Below, piece by piece: positions 6,476-15,424 of a DNA stretch of 27,839 nucleotides. The notes under the pieces were generated by a model, which searched no databases, was not told where the DNA came from, and worked only from the letters and a program-made list of their open reading frames with translations. The position numbers and the translations under genes were made by a program. The DNA is taken from NCBI GenBank assembly GCA_964542255.1, contig CAZITV010000019.1, forward strand, positions 1-27,839, in the 5' to 3' direction. Within the stretch, counting starts at the first letter, position 1. Every line of letters begins with the position of its first letter. This DNA is from CAYMSF01 sp964542255. Its GTDB lineage: Bacteria > Verrucomicrobiota > Lentisphaeria > Victivallales > Victivallaceae.

Positions 6476-8644
6476 GTGAAAAAAACAGTTTATTTAATGA
6501 TTATATGTGCTGGAATACTTTGCAGCACAATTCAGGCTGCGCCGGAACAATCGGAAGCGGCGAAGTCTGATACATCAAGTACTCAGCCGGTCACCAGCAC
6601 TAACATCAACGCGCCGGAATCTTCGGAAACGTTTAATATTTCCAGACAGCTAAGCGGTGAAGACTCAATTGAAGGCTTTAACCGCACGATGTTTTATGCC
6701 AACCATTTTTTTATCCGTTGGGTATTCCGTCCAGTTGGAACCGTTTATGGTTCAATAGTGCCGCGCCCCGGCATCAAAGCAATTAATCGTTTTACCGACA
6801 ATCTGGAGTTTATCGGTAGGATGTTAAGCTGTTTTTGTGAAGCCAAATTTGCTGGTGGCGGAGTAGAATTTCTGCGTTTTCTCACCAATACTACTGCAGG
6901 CTGTGCAGGTTTTTTTGAAGTGGCAGACCCGTGGTTCGGACTAAAACGTCAGGATGAAGATTTTGGTCAGGCTTTCTACTGCTGGGGAATTGGCTCCGGC
7001 TGCTATATGTTCATTCCCGGACCAGGCCCCAAAAATGTCCGCGACACAGTCGGTACAATTTTTGACTACGCATTTGACCCCAAAACCTATTTTTACGGCG
7101 GTCAGTCTTTTACCTATTTGAATCTCGGCACGCATGGCTACGCGACCTACGAACGGATAGCACTGGCCAATTTTGATACCTACGAGGTATTGAAAGACAT
7201 TGGCAGTGCTCAACGCAGGCTAAAATTAACCGACTGGGTGCCGATGCCATTGAACCAGGCTGCACCGGCAGGCAATCTCCAAGAGCAATCCGGCAAAGAT
7301 GCCCCGGCGGTAATTAAAACCGCCGAATCGCCAATTTCGCCGCTGGTCAATGAATTTGGCAAGCAAGTTATCAGACTGCCGGATTATCACTCACAAGGAG
7401 CGGCGCTGGACACTTTGCGGGTAGAAATGTTTGATGTTCAAAATGACGATGAAAGCTTATGGGTTGATCTTTCCTGGTGGAACAGTGATTTTATTAATCA
7501 GGGTTCGATTCGTTCAGTCTGTGTCAACGAGAATAGACGCAAGATGGATTATAAGCTATGGGCGCAGCCGGATAAACCGAATGCTCAGCTGATTTTCATT
7601 ATTCCCGGCTTAGGCAGTCACTGCCTGAGTCAGACAGCCGGAGCTTTTGCTGAGGTACTTTTCCAGCGCGGCTACACTGTAGTTACCATGAGCAGCAGTA
7701 TGAACTGGGAATTCATGGAAAGCGCGGGAACGACCCTGGTGCCAGGCTATACTCCGGTTGATGCGGAAGATGCACGCAATGCCATTGCCGCCATTTCCAA
7801 AGATTTGGCTGAAAATAAAGCGATTATACCTGAACGCAAACATATTTTAGGTTATTCACTAGGTGCGTTGCATACACTGTTTATTGCAAAAAATGAAAAA
7901 AACGACAACAAATTAGGTATAGACCATTATATTGCCATTAATCCGCCGGTTGATTTGCGTTATGGGATGTCAAAAATTGACGCGTATTATAGTTCATGGC
8001 AAGCGGATAAAACTGCGGAACAAGCCCTGGAACAGGGGCTTGACGCCATGGGCAAATATATGATTATTATGAAAAAACGCCATCCGTGGAAAGTAAATTT
8101 TGAATTAAATAATCAAGATTTAAAGCAGAACGATAAGAGTGCTCCAGCGGTTGACGGCAATGCGAAAAATATTTACCAGATTGATATGACTGAAGCGCAG
8201 GCAAAACTGCTGGTTGGTTATAGCTTTAAACGCTCAATCCAGGAGGTGATGGTCTGCATTCACCATCAAAAGGATTTGGGTATATTGCAGACTCCTTACA
8301 GCTGGGGCGGGCGCACCGCGCTTTACGAAGAATTGGAAGAGTTCACTTTTGAAAAATACTTAAATACTTTTATCATTAAACACTACTCAGAGGTGATGAA
8401 AAAAACTGTCACTGCCGATGAGCTAAACAAAGCGTCAAGCCTCCGCGCGGTAAGTGCGGACATTGCGGCAAATCCCAAAATACATCTAATTCACTCACTC
8501 GACGATTTTCTCCAGAGCGATGACGACCGGCGGTGGCTTAAAAATACTTTTGGTGAACAAGTTGTGTTTTTTGAACACGGCGGTCACCTGGGCAACCTGT
8601 ACCTAGCTAAAATGCACGAAACCATCTGTGAAATGCTGAAATAG
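6476..8644 (+). CDS. MlaA-domain / alpha-beta hydrolase fusion protein, exported
   Basis: A 722-residue two-part protein. Residues 1-21 are a signal peptide (GTG start, KK then a hydrophobic core, cleavage near IQA/AP) without a normal lipobox. Residues about 62-250 match MlaA/VacJ: EDSIEGFNRTMFYANHFF (62-79), RFLTNTTAGCAGFFEVAD (134-151), KRQDEDFGQAFYCWGIGSG (157-175) and IPGPGPKNVRDTVG (180-193). MlaA forms the outer-membrane ring that draws mislocalised phospholipids from the outer leaflet. Residues about 310-722 are an alpha/beta-hydrolase with PGLGSH oxyanion loop (377-382), nucleophile elbow GYSLG (S461), an acid in HSLDDF (D676 or D677) and H704 in EHGGHLG. A Pro/Ala-rich linker (255-300) joins them. 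The fusion suggests extraction and hydrolysis of envelope lipids. A second exported hydrolase follows 61 bp downstream. Confidence 0.9.
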   Translation: MKKTVYLMIICAGILCSTIQAAPEQSEAAKSDTSSTQPVTSTNINAPESSETFNISRQLSGEDSIEGFNRTMFYANHFFIRWVFRPVGTVYGSIVPRPGIKAINRFTDNLEFIGRMLSCFCEAKFAGGGVEFLRFLTNTTAGCAGFFEVADPWFGLKRQDEDFGQAFYCWGIGSGCYMFIPGPGPKNVRDTVGTIFDYAFDPKTYFYGGQSFTYLNLGTHGYATYERIALANFDTYEVLKDIGSAQRRLKLTDWVPMPLNQAAPAGNLQEQSGKDAPAVIKTAESPISPLVNEFGKQVIRLPDYHSQGAALDTLRVEMFDVQNDDESLWVDLSWWNSDFINQGSIRSVCVNENRRKMDYKLWAQPDKPNAQLIFIIPGLGSHCLSQTAGAFAEVLFQRGYTVVTMSSSMNWEFMESAGTTLVPGYTPVDAEDARNAIAAISKDLAENKAIIPERKHILGYSLGALHTLFIAKNEKNDNKLGIDHYIAINPPVDLRYGMSKIDAYYSSWQADKTAEQALEQGLDAMGKYMIIMKKRHPWKVNFELNNQDLKQNDKSAPAVDGNAKNIYQIDMTEAQAKLLVGYSFKRSIQEVMVCIHHQKDLGILQTPYSWGGRTALYEELEEFTFEKYLNTFIIKHYSEVMKKTVTADELNKASSLRAVSADIAANPKIHLIHSLDDFLQSDDDRRWLKNTFGEQVVFFEHGGHLGNLYLAKMHETICEMLK

Positions 8645-8705
8645 CGGCTAAAATCCAGCTGATAACTAAATGCATAGCGCAGATACAAAACAAATGAGGT
8701 GGTTT

Positions 8706-9974
8706 ATGAGTCGTTTTATTTTGTTATTGACAGTGCTGTTGACATTAACCAGTGGAGTTTGGGCTGAATCAGTAAAGATTAAAAATGGCGACCGTCTGGC
8801 GATTCTCGGCGACTCAATTACCGAACAAAAAATGTACAGCTGCTATGTCGCAGTCTATTTGATGGCTTGTTCCGGGCTGGAAGATATCCGGGTATTCCAA
8901 TTTGGCTGGGGCGGTGAACGCGCTGCCGGTATGGTTGACCGCATGTACAATGATGTCCTATCATGGAATCCCACCGTAATGACCACCTGCTACGGGATGA
9001 ATGACGGCGGATATAAAATCTATGATGCGGCAACCGGCAATACCTATCGGGACAATATGCAGAAAATTATTGATGTTGCCAAAAAACATAATGCACAAAT
9101 TGTGATAGGCACTCCGGGAATTGTTGATCTGGACACATATAAACGTAACAACATTAGTGCCGCTGAATATAATCAAACGCTGGGCGAGCTGGCAAAAATT
9201 GACGCTGAACTGGCTGCCAAAAACAACGTTGGATTCGCCAATGTTTTTGACATGATGACATCTGTGGCAAAATTGGCCAAAGCAAAACTAGGCAGCGGTT
9301 ACCACGTTTCCGGTCAGGACGGGGTACATCCATCTTTAAATGGTCATTTAATTATGGCATACGTTTTTCTTAAGGCACTCGGCATGGATGGCAAAATCGC
9401 CAATATCGCGATGGATTTCAAAGGTGCGGCAAATGTTTCTGCCGGCCACAAAATCTCTCAGCAATCTCCCGGCAGTATAGAAATAGAAAGCAAGCGTTAC
9501 CCATTTTGCTTTTCTGCCCCGTCAGATGTGCCATCCAATCTTGCCAGTATTTTGCCGTATCTGCCTTTTCAGCAGGATTTGAATGTATTTGAATTGCGCG
9601 TTACCAACCTGCCTAAAGCCAGAGCAGTGGTGCAGTGGGGAGAATATAGTAAACAATTTTCCCGTGAGGAATTGGAAAAAGGCATCAATTTGGCGGCGGA
9701 ATTTCAGTTAAATCCATTTTCTGGTCAATTCGCAAAAATAATGGATGGTGTTAAGGAAAAACAACAAATTGAAACGTGGATGGTTAAGGGACTACTGACA
9801 AACTTCCGTTTAATCAAACAAATCTTTCCGGAATCGGAACAAGATGCAGAAATGCAGGCGGCAATACTGTATTGGCGGCGCAAACTGCACGAACGCGAAG
9901 GCGGATTGTTTTTAAACTGCAAACGTCTTATTATTCCAATCGTCCACCGGATTACAGTCACTCCGGCGGAATAG
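8706..9974 (+). CDS. Exported SGNH/GDSL-family hydrolase
   Basis: A 422-residue exported esterase-like protein. A signal peptide, MSRFILLLTVLLTLTSGVWA, is cut before ESVK. The SGNH blocks are all visible: LAILGDSITE with S37, the glycine block FGWGGERAAG (67-76), CYGMNDGG with N99, and QDGVHPSLNGH with D205 and H208. The family hydrolyses ester bonds in lipids or acetyl groups on polysaccharides; the substrate cannot be told. The C-terminal 200 residues carry no motif I recognise. The ATG at 8706 is used because GAGGT lies 5 bp upstream and it begins the signal peptide; ATG codons at 8670 and 8694 add an unlikely N-terminal extension. It follows the MlaA-hydrolase fusion by 61 bp. Confidence 0.9.
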   Translation: MSRFILLLTVLLTLTSGVWAESVKIKNGDRLAILGDSITEQKMYSCYVAVYLMACSGLEDIRVFQFGWGGERAAGMVDRMYNDVLSWNPTVMTTCYGMNDGGYKIYDAATGNTYRDNMQKIIDVAKKHNAQIVIGTPGIVDLDTYKRNNISAAEYNQTLGELAKIDAELAAKNNVGFANVFDMMTSVAKLAKAKLGSGYHVSGQDGVHPSLNGHLIMAYVFLKALGMDGKIANIAMDFKGAANVSAGHKISQQSPGSIEIESKRYPFCFSAPSDVPSNLASILPYLPFQQDLNVFELRVTNLPKARAVVQWGEYSKQFSREELEKGINLAAEFQLNPFSGQFAKIMDGVKEKQQIETWMVKGLLTNFRLIKQIFPESEQDAEMQAAILYWRRKLHEREGGLFLNCKRLIIPIVHRITVTPAE

Positions 9975-10051
9975 TAATTTACGCACCATTGTATGAGGGT
10001 ATTTTTTACAGTTCGTTCAATCACATAACACCTTAAAAAAAAGAAGCAATT

Positions 10052-11080
10052 ATGAAACGAATTATTGTTATGCTGGCGCTGCTGATCTCATCAATTAATC
10101 TAACAGCTGACGAACTAACTGATTACATGCCGATTAATGTTTCGCTGGTTATGGCGGTAAATGTTAAATCGCTGATGAATTCGGAGCTATATCAAGAAAT
10201 GCTGCAGCAACCCGAATTTGCAGAAAAACGCCAAAAATTAGAAGAGGAATTATGCCGCAGCGAGATGACAATAGCGGATATTCCAACAGACGTTTTGGCA
10301 TATACGATACCAGATGGCAATAAATGCGGTGTCATTGTCAGAACACCAGTAACTGAAACCGCTTTCAAAAACAAATTGGACGGCTGTTTTAAAAGCAATT
10401 ATCAGGTAAGTTATACTACAACCACGTTCGCCGGATATAATGTCTATTTGATTGAAAATGTCCAGAGCATCGCCAAAACTGCGGAAATCAATAATATCGG
10501 TGCGAAAGGTATTGCGGTAACATATCTGGCACCGGATATCGCATTTATCGCTGATTCCAGTCATGCGGAACAATTACTCAAACAAAGCAAGGTTAAATCA
10601 CCCCAATCATCCACTAATAATATTTTCCCCGCATCTGGCACTTTGGTTTGGCTGATGTTTCAAAAGAGCACCGCGCCGTCCCCTGATGCGGCAAGTAACC
10701 CGACAGAACAAATGCTCGCGAACGTGCCTTTTAACCGCTTTTTATTTACCGCAGCCAATGCCACGGCACCGGAATCTAAAGATATTATTACCACAGCTCT
10801 TTTTCATTGCCGTGATAAAAATTCAGCATCGCTGCTAACCATGCAATTGCAGGGTTTGCTGATGTTTGGTCTTTCTGCCGCATTCAAGAATAATCCAGAA
10901 CTAGGAATGGAATTATCAAATTCTTTGAAAATTTCCTTGCAGGATGAGCAAGTTACTGCTAAATTAATATTAAGCGAACCATTACGCCGAAAAATGATGG
11001 AGTACGCAAAACAACAAAATCAAGTTGTGCTGGCTCCGGCAGTACAAAAAACGGTCCCAGACTCAACCGTAAACAAATAA
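10052..11080 (+). CDS. Exported protein of unknown function
   Basis: A 342-residue protein with a signal peptide (MKRIIVMLALLISSINLTA, cut near A/DEL). The mature part opens with DYMPINVSLVMAVNVKSLMNSELYQEML-type sequence, a pattern seen in many uncharacterised exported proteins of PVC bacteria where a short beta strand with NVK is followed by a helix. Two similar halves may exist: GVIVRTPV near residue 94 and LVWLMFQKS near 200 each precede a helical stretch. No catalytic motif is recognised. It is 13-16 bp upstream of the small Asp-rich gene, in the same direction, so the two are likely one operon. I assign no function. Confidence 0.8.
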   Translation: MKRIIVMLALLISSINLTADELTDYMPINVSLVMAVNVKSLMNSELYQEMLQQPEFAEKRQKLEEELCRSEMTIADIPTDVLAYTIPDGNKCGVIVRTPVTETAFKNKLDGCFKSNYQVSYTTTTFAGYNVYLIENVQSIAKTAEINNIGAKGIAVTYLAPDIAFIADSSHAEQLLKQSKVKSPQSSTNNIFPASGTLVWLMFQKSTAPSPDAASNPTEQMLANVPFNRFLFTAANATAPESKDIITTALFHCRDKNSASLLTMQLQGLLMFGLSAAFKNNPELGMELSNSLKISLQDEQVTAKLILSEPLRRKMMEYAKQQNQVVLAPAVQKTVPDSTVNK

Positions 11081-11096
11081 CATTTGGAGGTGCATG

Positions 11097-11342
11097 ATGA
11101 AATCAATTATCTGGTTACTAGCCATCGCACTACTGCTCGCAATCAATTACAGCGCCGCTGCCGCGGCACCAATTAATAATTTTGGGAAAGCCTGGCAGCA
11201 GCACTCGCTGAGGGGTGGCGAAGACAGCGATGATGATGGCGGTGATAAAGGTGACAAAGAAGACAAAGACAGTGATGATGATGAAGGCGGCAAAAAAGAT
11301 AGCGATGATGACGATGACCCGCCGGGCAATGATGACGAATAA
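11097..11342 (+). CDS. Tiny exported Asp-rich repeat protein
   Basis: An 81-residue protein with a clear signal peptide (MKSIIWLLAIALLLAINYSA then AAAA), about 20 ordinary residues, then a C-terminal tail of about 40 residues made almost only of D, E, G, K and S. The block DSDDD occurs three times; the first copy reads DSDDDG, which fits the DxDxDG calcium-loop pattern of EF-hand and thrombospondin type 3 repeats. Calcium or polycation binding outside the cytoplasm is a reasonable guess. GGAGG ends 3 bp before an ATG at 11094 and 6 bp before the second at 11097; the second is preferred. The repetitive GATGAT-type DNA makes it prone to length change. Confidence 0.75.
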   Translation: MKSIIWLLAIALLLAINYSAAAAAPINNFGKAWQQHSLRGGEDSDDDGGDKGDKEDKDSDDDEGGKKDSDDDDDPPGNDDE

Positions 11343-11580
11343 TTTTGCCAATATCAGCGCGCCGGTTGTAACTTAGGAACTGTCACAAAATAATCTATAT
11401 TTTTGTAGCGTTTGCTTGAATGATATTCAGTAAAAAATTAATAGGTTATTCCGTTCCACTTCCTTAATTATTTACGCTGTGCCGTACCATTGAAGGACGC
11501 AACGGTCACTTTTTGACGGTTCTTAAACGTGTTTCTCGAAATCAAGTCACACCGGAAGGTAAAGGCTAACGAGGCAAAAC

Positions 11581-12144
11581 ATGAAGAAAATGTTGGTAGT
11601 CGTCAGCATACTAGCTATAATCGGTGTCGCATTAGTCGCATTTGACTTCAAATTTATTTATAATTTTGTCATTAATGACCGCAAATACGAGCAGATAATT
11701 CGGTCAGCCGCAAAAAAATATGCTATTGATCATCGTTTAGTTAAAGCGGTAATTTATCAGGAGAGCCGTTTTAACACTAACGCCACTGGACGCGCCGGTG
11801 AAATTGGATTGATGCAGTTAATGCCGAAAAGTGCAGTTCAAGACTGGGCAGCTGCCAATGGTGTGGCGTCTCCGCTACCCGGTTTATTGTTCAGTCCGGA
11901 ATTAAATATTGAAATTGGCACCTGGTATCTGTCGCGTGCAATGAAACGGTGGCAAAATTATGATGCGTATATTGAACTGGCGTTATGCCAGTACAATGCC
12001 GGAGAAAGCAGGGCAGACAGCTGGAAACCGGCATCATACGATGGCGAAGTTGTCCCATTTATCAAAATAAAAAGCACCAAAGAATATGTAACAACGATTA
12101 TGCGCAGATATCAAGAGTACCAAAAGAAAGATAAAGCAAAATAA
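11581..12144 (+). CDS. Lytic transglycosylase, SLT domain (GH23)
   Basis: A 187-residue membrane-anchored enzyme that cleaves the MurNAc-GlcNAc bond of peptidoglycan. Residues 4-21 form a transmembrane anchor or signal. The SLT motifs are complete: IYQESRFN with catalytic E61, GEIGLMQLMP (73-82) and ALCQYNAGES in the last third. Its small size resembles single-domain SltY/EmtA-like enzymes. GAGG lies 6 bp before the ATG. Its TAA overlaps the next ATG by one base (TAATG), so it is coupled to the DUF3047 gene. A gap of 238 bp separates it from the Asp-rich gene upstream. Confidence 0.93.
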   Translation: MKKMLVVVSILAIIGVALVAFDFKFIYNFVINDRKYEQIIRSAAKKYAIDHRLVKAVIYQESRFNTNATGRAGEIGLMQLMPKSAVQDWAAANGVASPLPGLLFSPELNIEIGTWYLSRAMKRWQNYDAYIELALCQYNAGESRADSWKPASYDGEVVPFIKIKSTKEYVTTIMRRYQEYQKKDKAK

Positions 12145-12851
12145 TGAAATCAAATAAGATATACCTTTTTGTCGCGGCAGTCATACTTTCCGGATGCGCC
12201 TTTGCTTTGGAAAAAATGGCTGGCTGGCAGGAAAAATTTGACAACATCAATCAGCAGTCTTCAATCGCTCTGCCGCTTAACTGGAAAATTGACGCCACTA
12301 AAATTGGGGTTGATGCCACCAAATTTTATGTCCGACAGAACTCAGAACTAAATAAAAATGTTCTGGTCATTGACGCAAAAACTGCTACCGGCGGATTAGT
12401 CTGCAATCCGTCCACCCAAGTTGACTTAAATAAAACACCGATTCTACGCTGGCGCTGGCGGGTAAAAAATCTGCCGGTCGGCGGCGACGGCAGATTTCCT
12501 GAAAAAGACGACCAGCCTGTCGCAATCTATGTCGGATACAGTGACTGGTTAAAGAAGAAAAGTATCGCCTACCGCTGGGAGTGCGAAACTCCCACCGCTG
12601 AATCCGGCACAGCACAATACGGCGCCGGCATGGTCGCGGTTAAATGGTTCTGCTTCCGCAATCAAAAAGATGGTGTTGACAAGTGGTATGAAGAGGAACG
12701 CAATATCGCCGAAGATTTCAAAAAAACATACGGTACTATCCCTAAAGATTTCGTATTGACGGTCTGCGGCAATAGTCAGTACACTAAATCGCATACTACG
12801 GCTGAAATAGACTATATTGAGTTCTCCGCTCAGAAAAAGCATTCAAAGTAG
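12144..12851 (+). CDS. DUF3047-family exported protein
   Basis: A 235-residue protein with a signal peptide whose VILSGC gives a possible lipobox at C18. The body matches the DUF3047 pattern: TPILRWRWRVKNLPVGGDGR (about 99-118), then DDQPVAIYVGYSDWL, an IAYRWE strand, EERNIAEDFKKTYG and a final TTAEIDYIEF strand. The fold is beta-sandwich-like and the function of the family is not known to me. The ATG overlaps the stop of the transglycosylase by one base, so the two are made together and may both act on the cell wall. It converges with queG, with 51 bp between the stops. Confidence 0.85.
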   Translation: MKSNKIYLFVAAVILSGCAFALEKMAGWQEKFDNINQQSSIALPLNWKIDATKIGVDATKFYVRQNSELNKNVLVIDAKTATGGLVCNPSTQVDLNKTPILRWRWRVKNLPVGGDGRFPEKDDQPVAIYVGYSDWLKKKSIAYRWECETPTAESGTAQYGAGMVAVKWFCFRNQKDGVDKWYEEERNIAEDFKKTYGTIPKDFVLTVCGNSQYTKSHTTAEIDYIEFSAQKKHSK

Positions 12852-12902
12852 CCATACCGCAAATGGCGAACTGCTCCAAGATACGCCAGTCCACGCATCA
12901 GT

Positions 12903-13949
12903 TTATACCAATTCGCTGTCTGTCAGAACGGCTGCTGCACTTTGGCGTAATAGATTGCTGCCTGAATGCGATGCCCGCCTAATTAACTCTGTTGCTGCAG
13001 GGTGCCGCCGGTTGGCTAAAACAGCGATAGCATTGCGCCGCAGTGTTGTTACTCCGGCATATTCCAGAGCGCTGCCGCGGATAGCACGTTTAACCGCTGC
13101 CGTTGGCGCGAGCAGCAGCCATTCTAAATCTACCGCAATATCCTGCGGCAAATTGCTGTCTGGACAAATGCTGGTGCAGTTTGAACATCCAAAAATATTA
13201 TCCCCTAGAGACTGCATTTCAGTTTTAGTCAACAAACCGCGTTTTTCCATCGTTAAATAACTGATGCAGCGGTTTATATCAAAATGACTGTTTATATTTA
13301 TTGCCTGATTCCTGCATGATTTTAGGCAGTTGTGGCAACAGTGGCAAATTTGACTTTGCCGCGGCAAATGCGGCAGCACTATTTCTGTTAAATCAGCATC
13401 AGTCAAAAGCGATGCGATGAAGCAGCCGCTGCCGTACCCTTGAGTCAGCAGACAGTGGTTAAGCCCAACTTGTCCGATGCCGGCGACGGCAGCAATGATA
13501 CGTTCCGCCAGCGGTGCGGTATCAATACAAATTTGATAACGCAGCTCGTCGTTCAGAGCCGCCTGAAGCTGTTCAGCTAAAATTTGCAGAATGTTTTTTC
13601 CCGCCAGATGATAATCTTCCCGCGAGGCATAGCCGGCGATTATACCTGATAATTCGCGGCTTTTTGCCGCTGGCAATTCTGGTAACTGCGGCAGGGCACT
13701 GAAAGGTATCGCAGCAATGACAATGCTGTTAGCCCATGGGAATGCTGTATTAAAATCACGTCTGGCCGGCAAAGATTCAACCAGATAACTGCTGTACTGC
13801 GGCGGCACCGTAAAGTTGACCAGTGCCTGCTGAACCCGGTTCATCGTGGGAGAGTTGATATTTACTACTGCAATTGCGGCTATGTCAAAAACCGAATAAA
13901 AATCCGTAACAATTGCTGTTAACCGTTGATTATGTGCTGATTTTTTCAT
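12903..13949 (-). CDS. queG: Epoxyqueuosine reductase
   Basis: Reduces epoxyqueuosine to queuosine in the tRNA wobble position, with cobalamin and two [4Fe-4S] clusters. The 348-residue product shows the active-site segment CIDTAPLAER (D143) and the fold segment IGQVGLNHCLLTQGYGSGCF. All eight cluster cysteines are present: C202, C205, C208, C212, then C228 in RCISYLTMEKRG, and C255, C258, C262 in GCSNCTSICP. A C-terminal HEAT-like helical part (about 295-345) is also typical. The first cysteine motif ends in Cys-Arg instead of the usual Cys-Pro. AAAGG lies 6 bp before the ATG. It is the only minus-strand gene between purD and the right end; no other queuosine gene is in view. Confidence 0.94.
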   Translation of the reverse strand: MKKSAHNQRLTAIVTDFYSVFDIAAIAVVNINSPTMNRVQQALVNFTVPPQYSSYLVESLPARRDFNTAFPWANSIVIAAIPFSALPQLPELPAAKSRELSGIIAGYASREDYHLAGKNILQILAEQLQAALNDELRYQICIDTAPLAERIIAAVAGIGQVGLNHCLLTQGYGSGCFIASLLTDADLTEIVLPHLPRQSQICHCCHNCLKSCRNQAININSHFDINRCISYLTMEKRGLLTKTEMQSLGDNIFGCSNCTSICPDSNLPQDIAVDLEWLLLAPTAAVKRAIRGSALEYAGVTTLRRNAIAVLANRRHPAATELIRRASHSGSNLLRQSAAAVLTDSELV

Positions 13950-13968
13950 TCAAACCTTTGCATTTATA

Positions 13969-13997
13969 ATTATATCAGCTATATTTTGAGTGTTCAT
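13969..13997 (-). promoter_or_regulatory. Possible promoter for queG
   Basis: A perfect TATAAT on the minus strand (13974-13969) lies about 20 bp before the start codon. A poor -35 (ATGAAC, 13997-13992) is 17 bp upstream. The -10 box is the main support. Confidence 0.35.
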
Positions 13998-14046
13998 TGT
14001 GGTGTGCAGTTCAACTGATTAACCTGGATTAGATGCAGCTAACTGA

Positions 14047-14077
14047 CTGACAATCCGGACAACCGCACTGCCATAAT
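14047..14077 (+). promoter_or_regulatory. Possible promoter for eno
   Basis: CTGACA (14047-14052) and CATAAT (14072-14077) lie 19 bp apart, about 57 bp before the eno start codon. The boxes are good but the spacer is long. Confidence 0.35.
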
Positions 14078-14133
14078 TTTACCTTAAATGTACTGTTTTC
14101 AAATCAACTAAACAAAAAAAGGAGATTTAAAAG

Positions 14134-15414
14134 ATGTCAGCAATATATGATATCCACGCTCGTGAAATTCTTGATTCCCGCGGCAACCCGACTCTCGAAG
14201 TCGAAGTAACCCTCGATAGCGGCATAATGGGTTCTGCCGCAGTTCCGTCCGGTGCGTCAACCGGTGAAAATGAAGCACTGGAATTGCGTGACGGCGACAA
14301 AAAACGCTATTTAGGCAAAGGCGTTCTTAAAGCTGTTGAAAACGTTAATGAAAAGATTTTCCCGGAACTCGAAGGTATGGACGTTCTGGATCAAGCCGGT
14401 ATTGACCGCGCCATGCTCGAACTTGATGGCACTCCGACCAAAAAGAAACTTGGTGCTAACGCCATTCTTGGTGTTTCCCTGGCTTGTGCGCACGCTGCCG
14501 CCAACTATCTTGACTTGCCGCTGTTCCGCTATATCGGCGGTGTCAATGGCAAAGTTTTACCGGTTCCGATGATGAATATTATCAATGGTGGTTCACACTC
14601 TGATGCCCCGATCGCTTTTCAGGAATTTATGATTAGACCAGTTGGCGCCGCCTCATTTAAAGAAGGTTTGCGCATGGGAACTGAAGTATTCCACAGCCTG
14701 AAAAAACTTCTCCATGACAAAGGCCTCAGCACCGCGGTTGGCGATGAAGGCGGCTTTGCCCCCAATTTTGCCGGCGGCACCGAAGAAGCACTGGAAAGCA
14801 TTTTAAAAGCGATTGAATCAGCCGGCTATAAAGTTGGCGAAGATGTCAAAATCGCATTGGACTGCGCCGCGAGCGAATTTTTCAAAGATGGCGTTTATGA
14901 TTATGCCAAATTTGAAGGAGTTAACGGTAAAAAACGTACTTCAGCGGAACAAGTTGATTACTTAGAATCCTTAATGACTAAATACCCGATTGATTCAATT
15001 GAAGACGGTATGTCTGAACGTGATTGGGAAGGCTGGAAACTGCTCACCGACCGCATCGGCAAACGCTGTCAGCTCGTTGGCGACGACCTCTTCGTCACCA
15101 ATGTTCAATACCTCAAGAAAGGTATTGATATGGGCGCCGGCAATTCCATTTTGGTTAAAGTAAATCAAATTGGTACTCTGACCGAAACTTTGGATGCAAT
15201 TGAAATGGCTCACAAAGCTGGTTATACCGCGGTTATCAGCCATCGTTCAGGCGAAACCGAAGATACCACCATTGCCGATATCGCAGTAGCAACAAATGCC
15301 GGACAAATTAAAACCGGTTCATTGTCAAGAACTGACCGTATCTGCAAATACAATCAGTTGCTGCGCATTGAAGAAATGCTTGGTGACCTCGCCATTTACG
15401 GCTGTAAAAAGTAA
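14134..15414 (+). CDS. eno: Enolase
   Basis: Interconverts 2-phosphoglycerate and phosphoenolpyruvate in glycolysis. The 426-residue protein is full length. It shows ILDSRGNPT (12-20), the mobile loop PSGASTGENEAL (38-49), GDEGGFAPN with E205, the metal ligands D243, E290 and D317, the catalytic base K342 in LVKVNQ, and SHRSGETED (369-377) with H370, R371 and S372. The substrate-loop variant GGSHSDAPIAFQEFMI, instead of the SHADNNVD form of proteobacteria, is also seen in Bacteroidota and PVC enolases. GGAGA lies 8 bp before the ATG. It is monocistronic: it is divergent from queG and followed by a strong terminator. Codons are notably regular, as expected for a highly expressed gene. Confidence 0.98.
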   Translation: MSAIYDIHAREILDSRGNPTLEVEVTLDSGIMGSAAVPSGASTGENEALELRDGDKKRYLGKGVLKAVENVNEKIFPELEGMDVLDQAGIDRAMLELDGTPTKKKLGANAILGVSLACAHAAANYLDLPLFRYIGGVNGKVLPVPMMNIINGGSHSDAPIAFQEFMIRPVGAASFKEGLRMGTEVFHSLKKLLHDKGLSTAVGDEGGFAPNFAGGTEEALESILKAIESAGYKVGEDVKIALDCAASEFFKDGVYDYAKFEGVNGKKRTSAEQVDYLESLMTKYPIDSIEDGMSERDWEGWKLLTDRIGKRCQLVGDDLFVTNVQYLKKGIDMGAGNSILVKVNQIGTLTETLDAIEMAHKAGYTAVISHRSGETEDTTIADIAVATNAGQIKTGSLSRTDRICKYNQLLRIEEMLGDLAIYGCKK

Positions 15415-15424
15415 TTTAATTTAT

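Noticed and set aside
11130..11351. Hydrophobic minus-strand frame opposite the Asp-rich gene
   Set aside because: It is the antisense of GATGAT-type repeats, which always reads as Ile/Val-rich; an artefact of composition.
12817..13260. Open plus-strand frame of 147 codons opposite queG
   Set aside because: It lies wholly within the antisense of a conserved iron-sulfur enzyme and overlaps the DUF3047 end; no domain or ribosome site.
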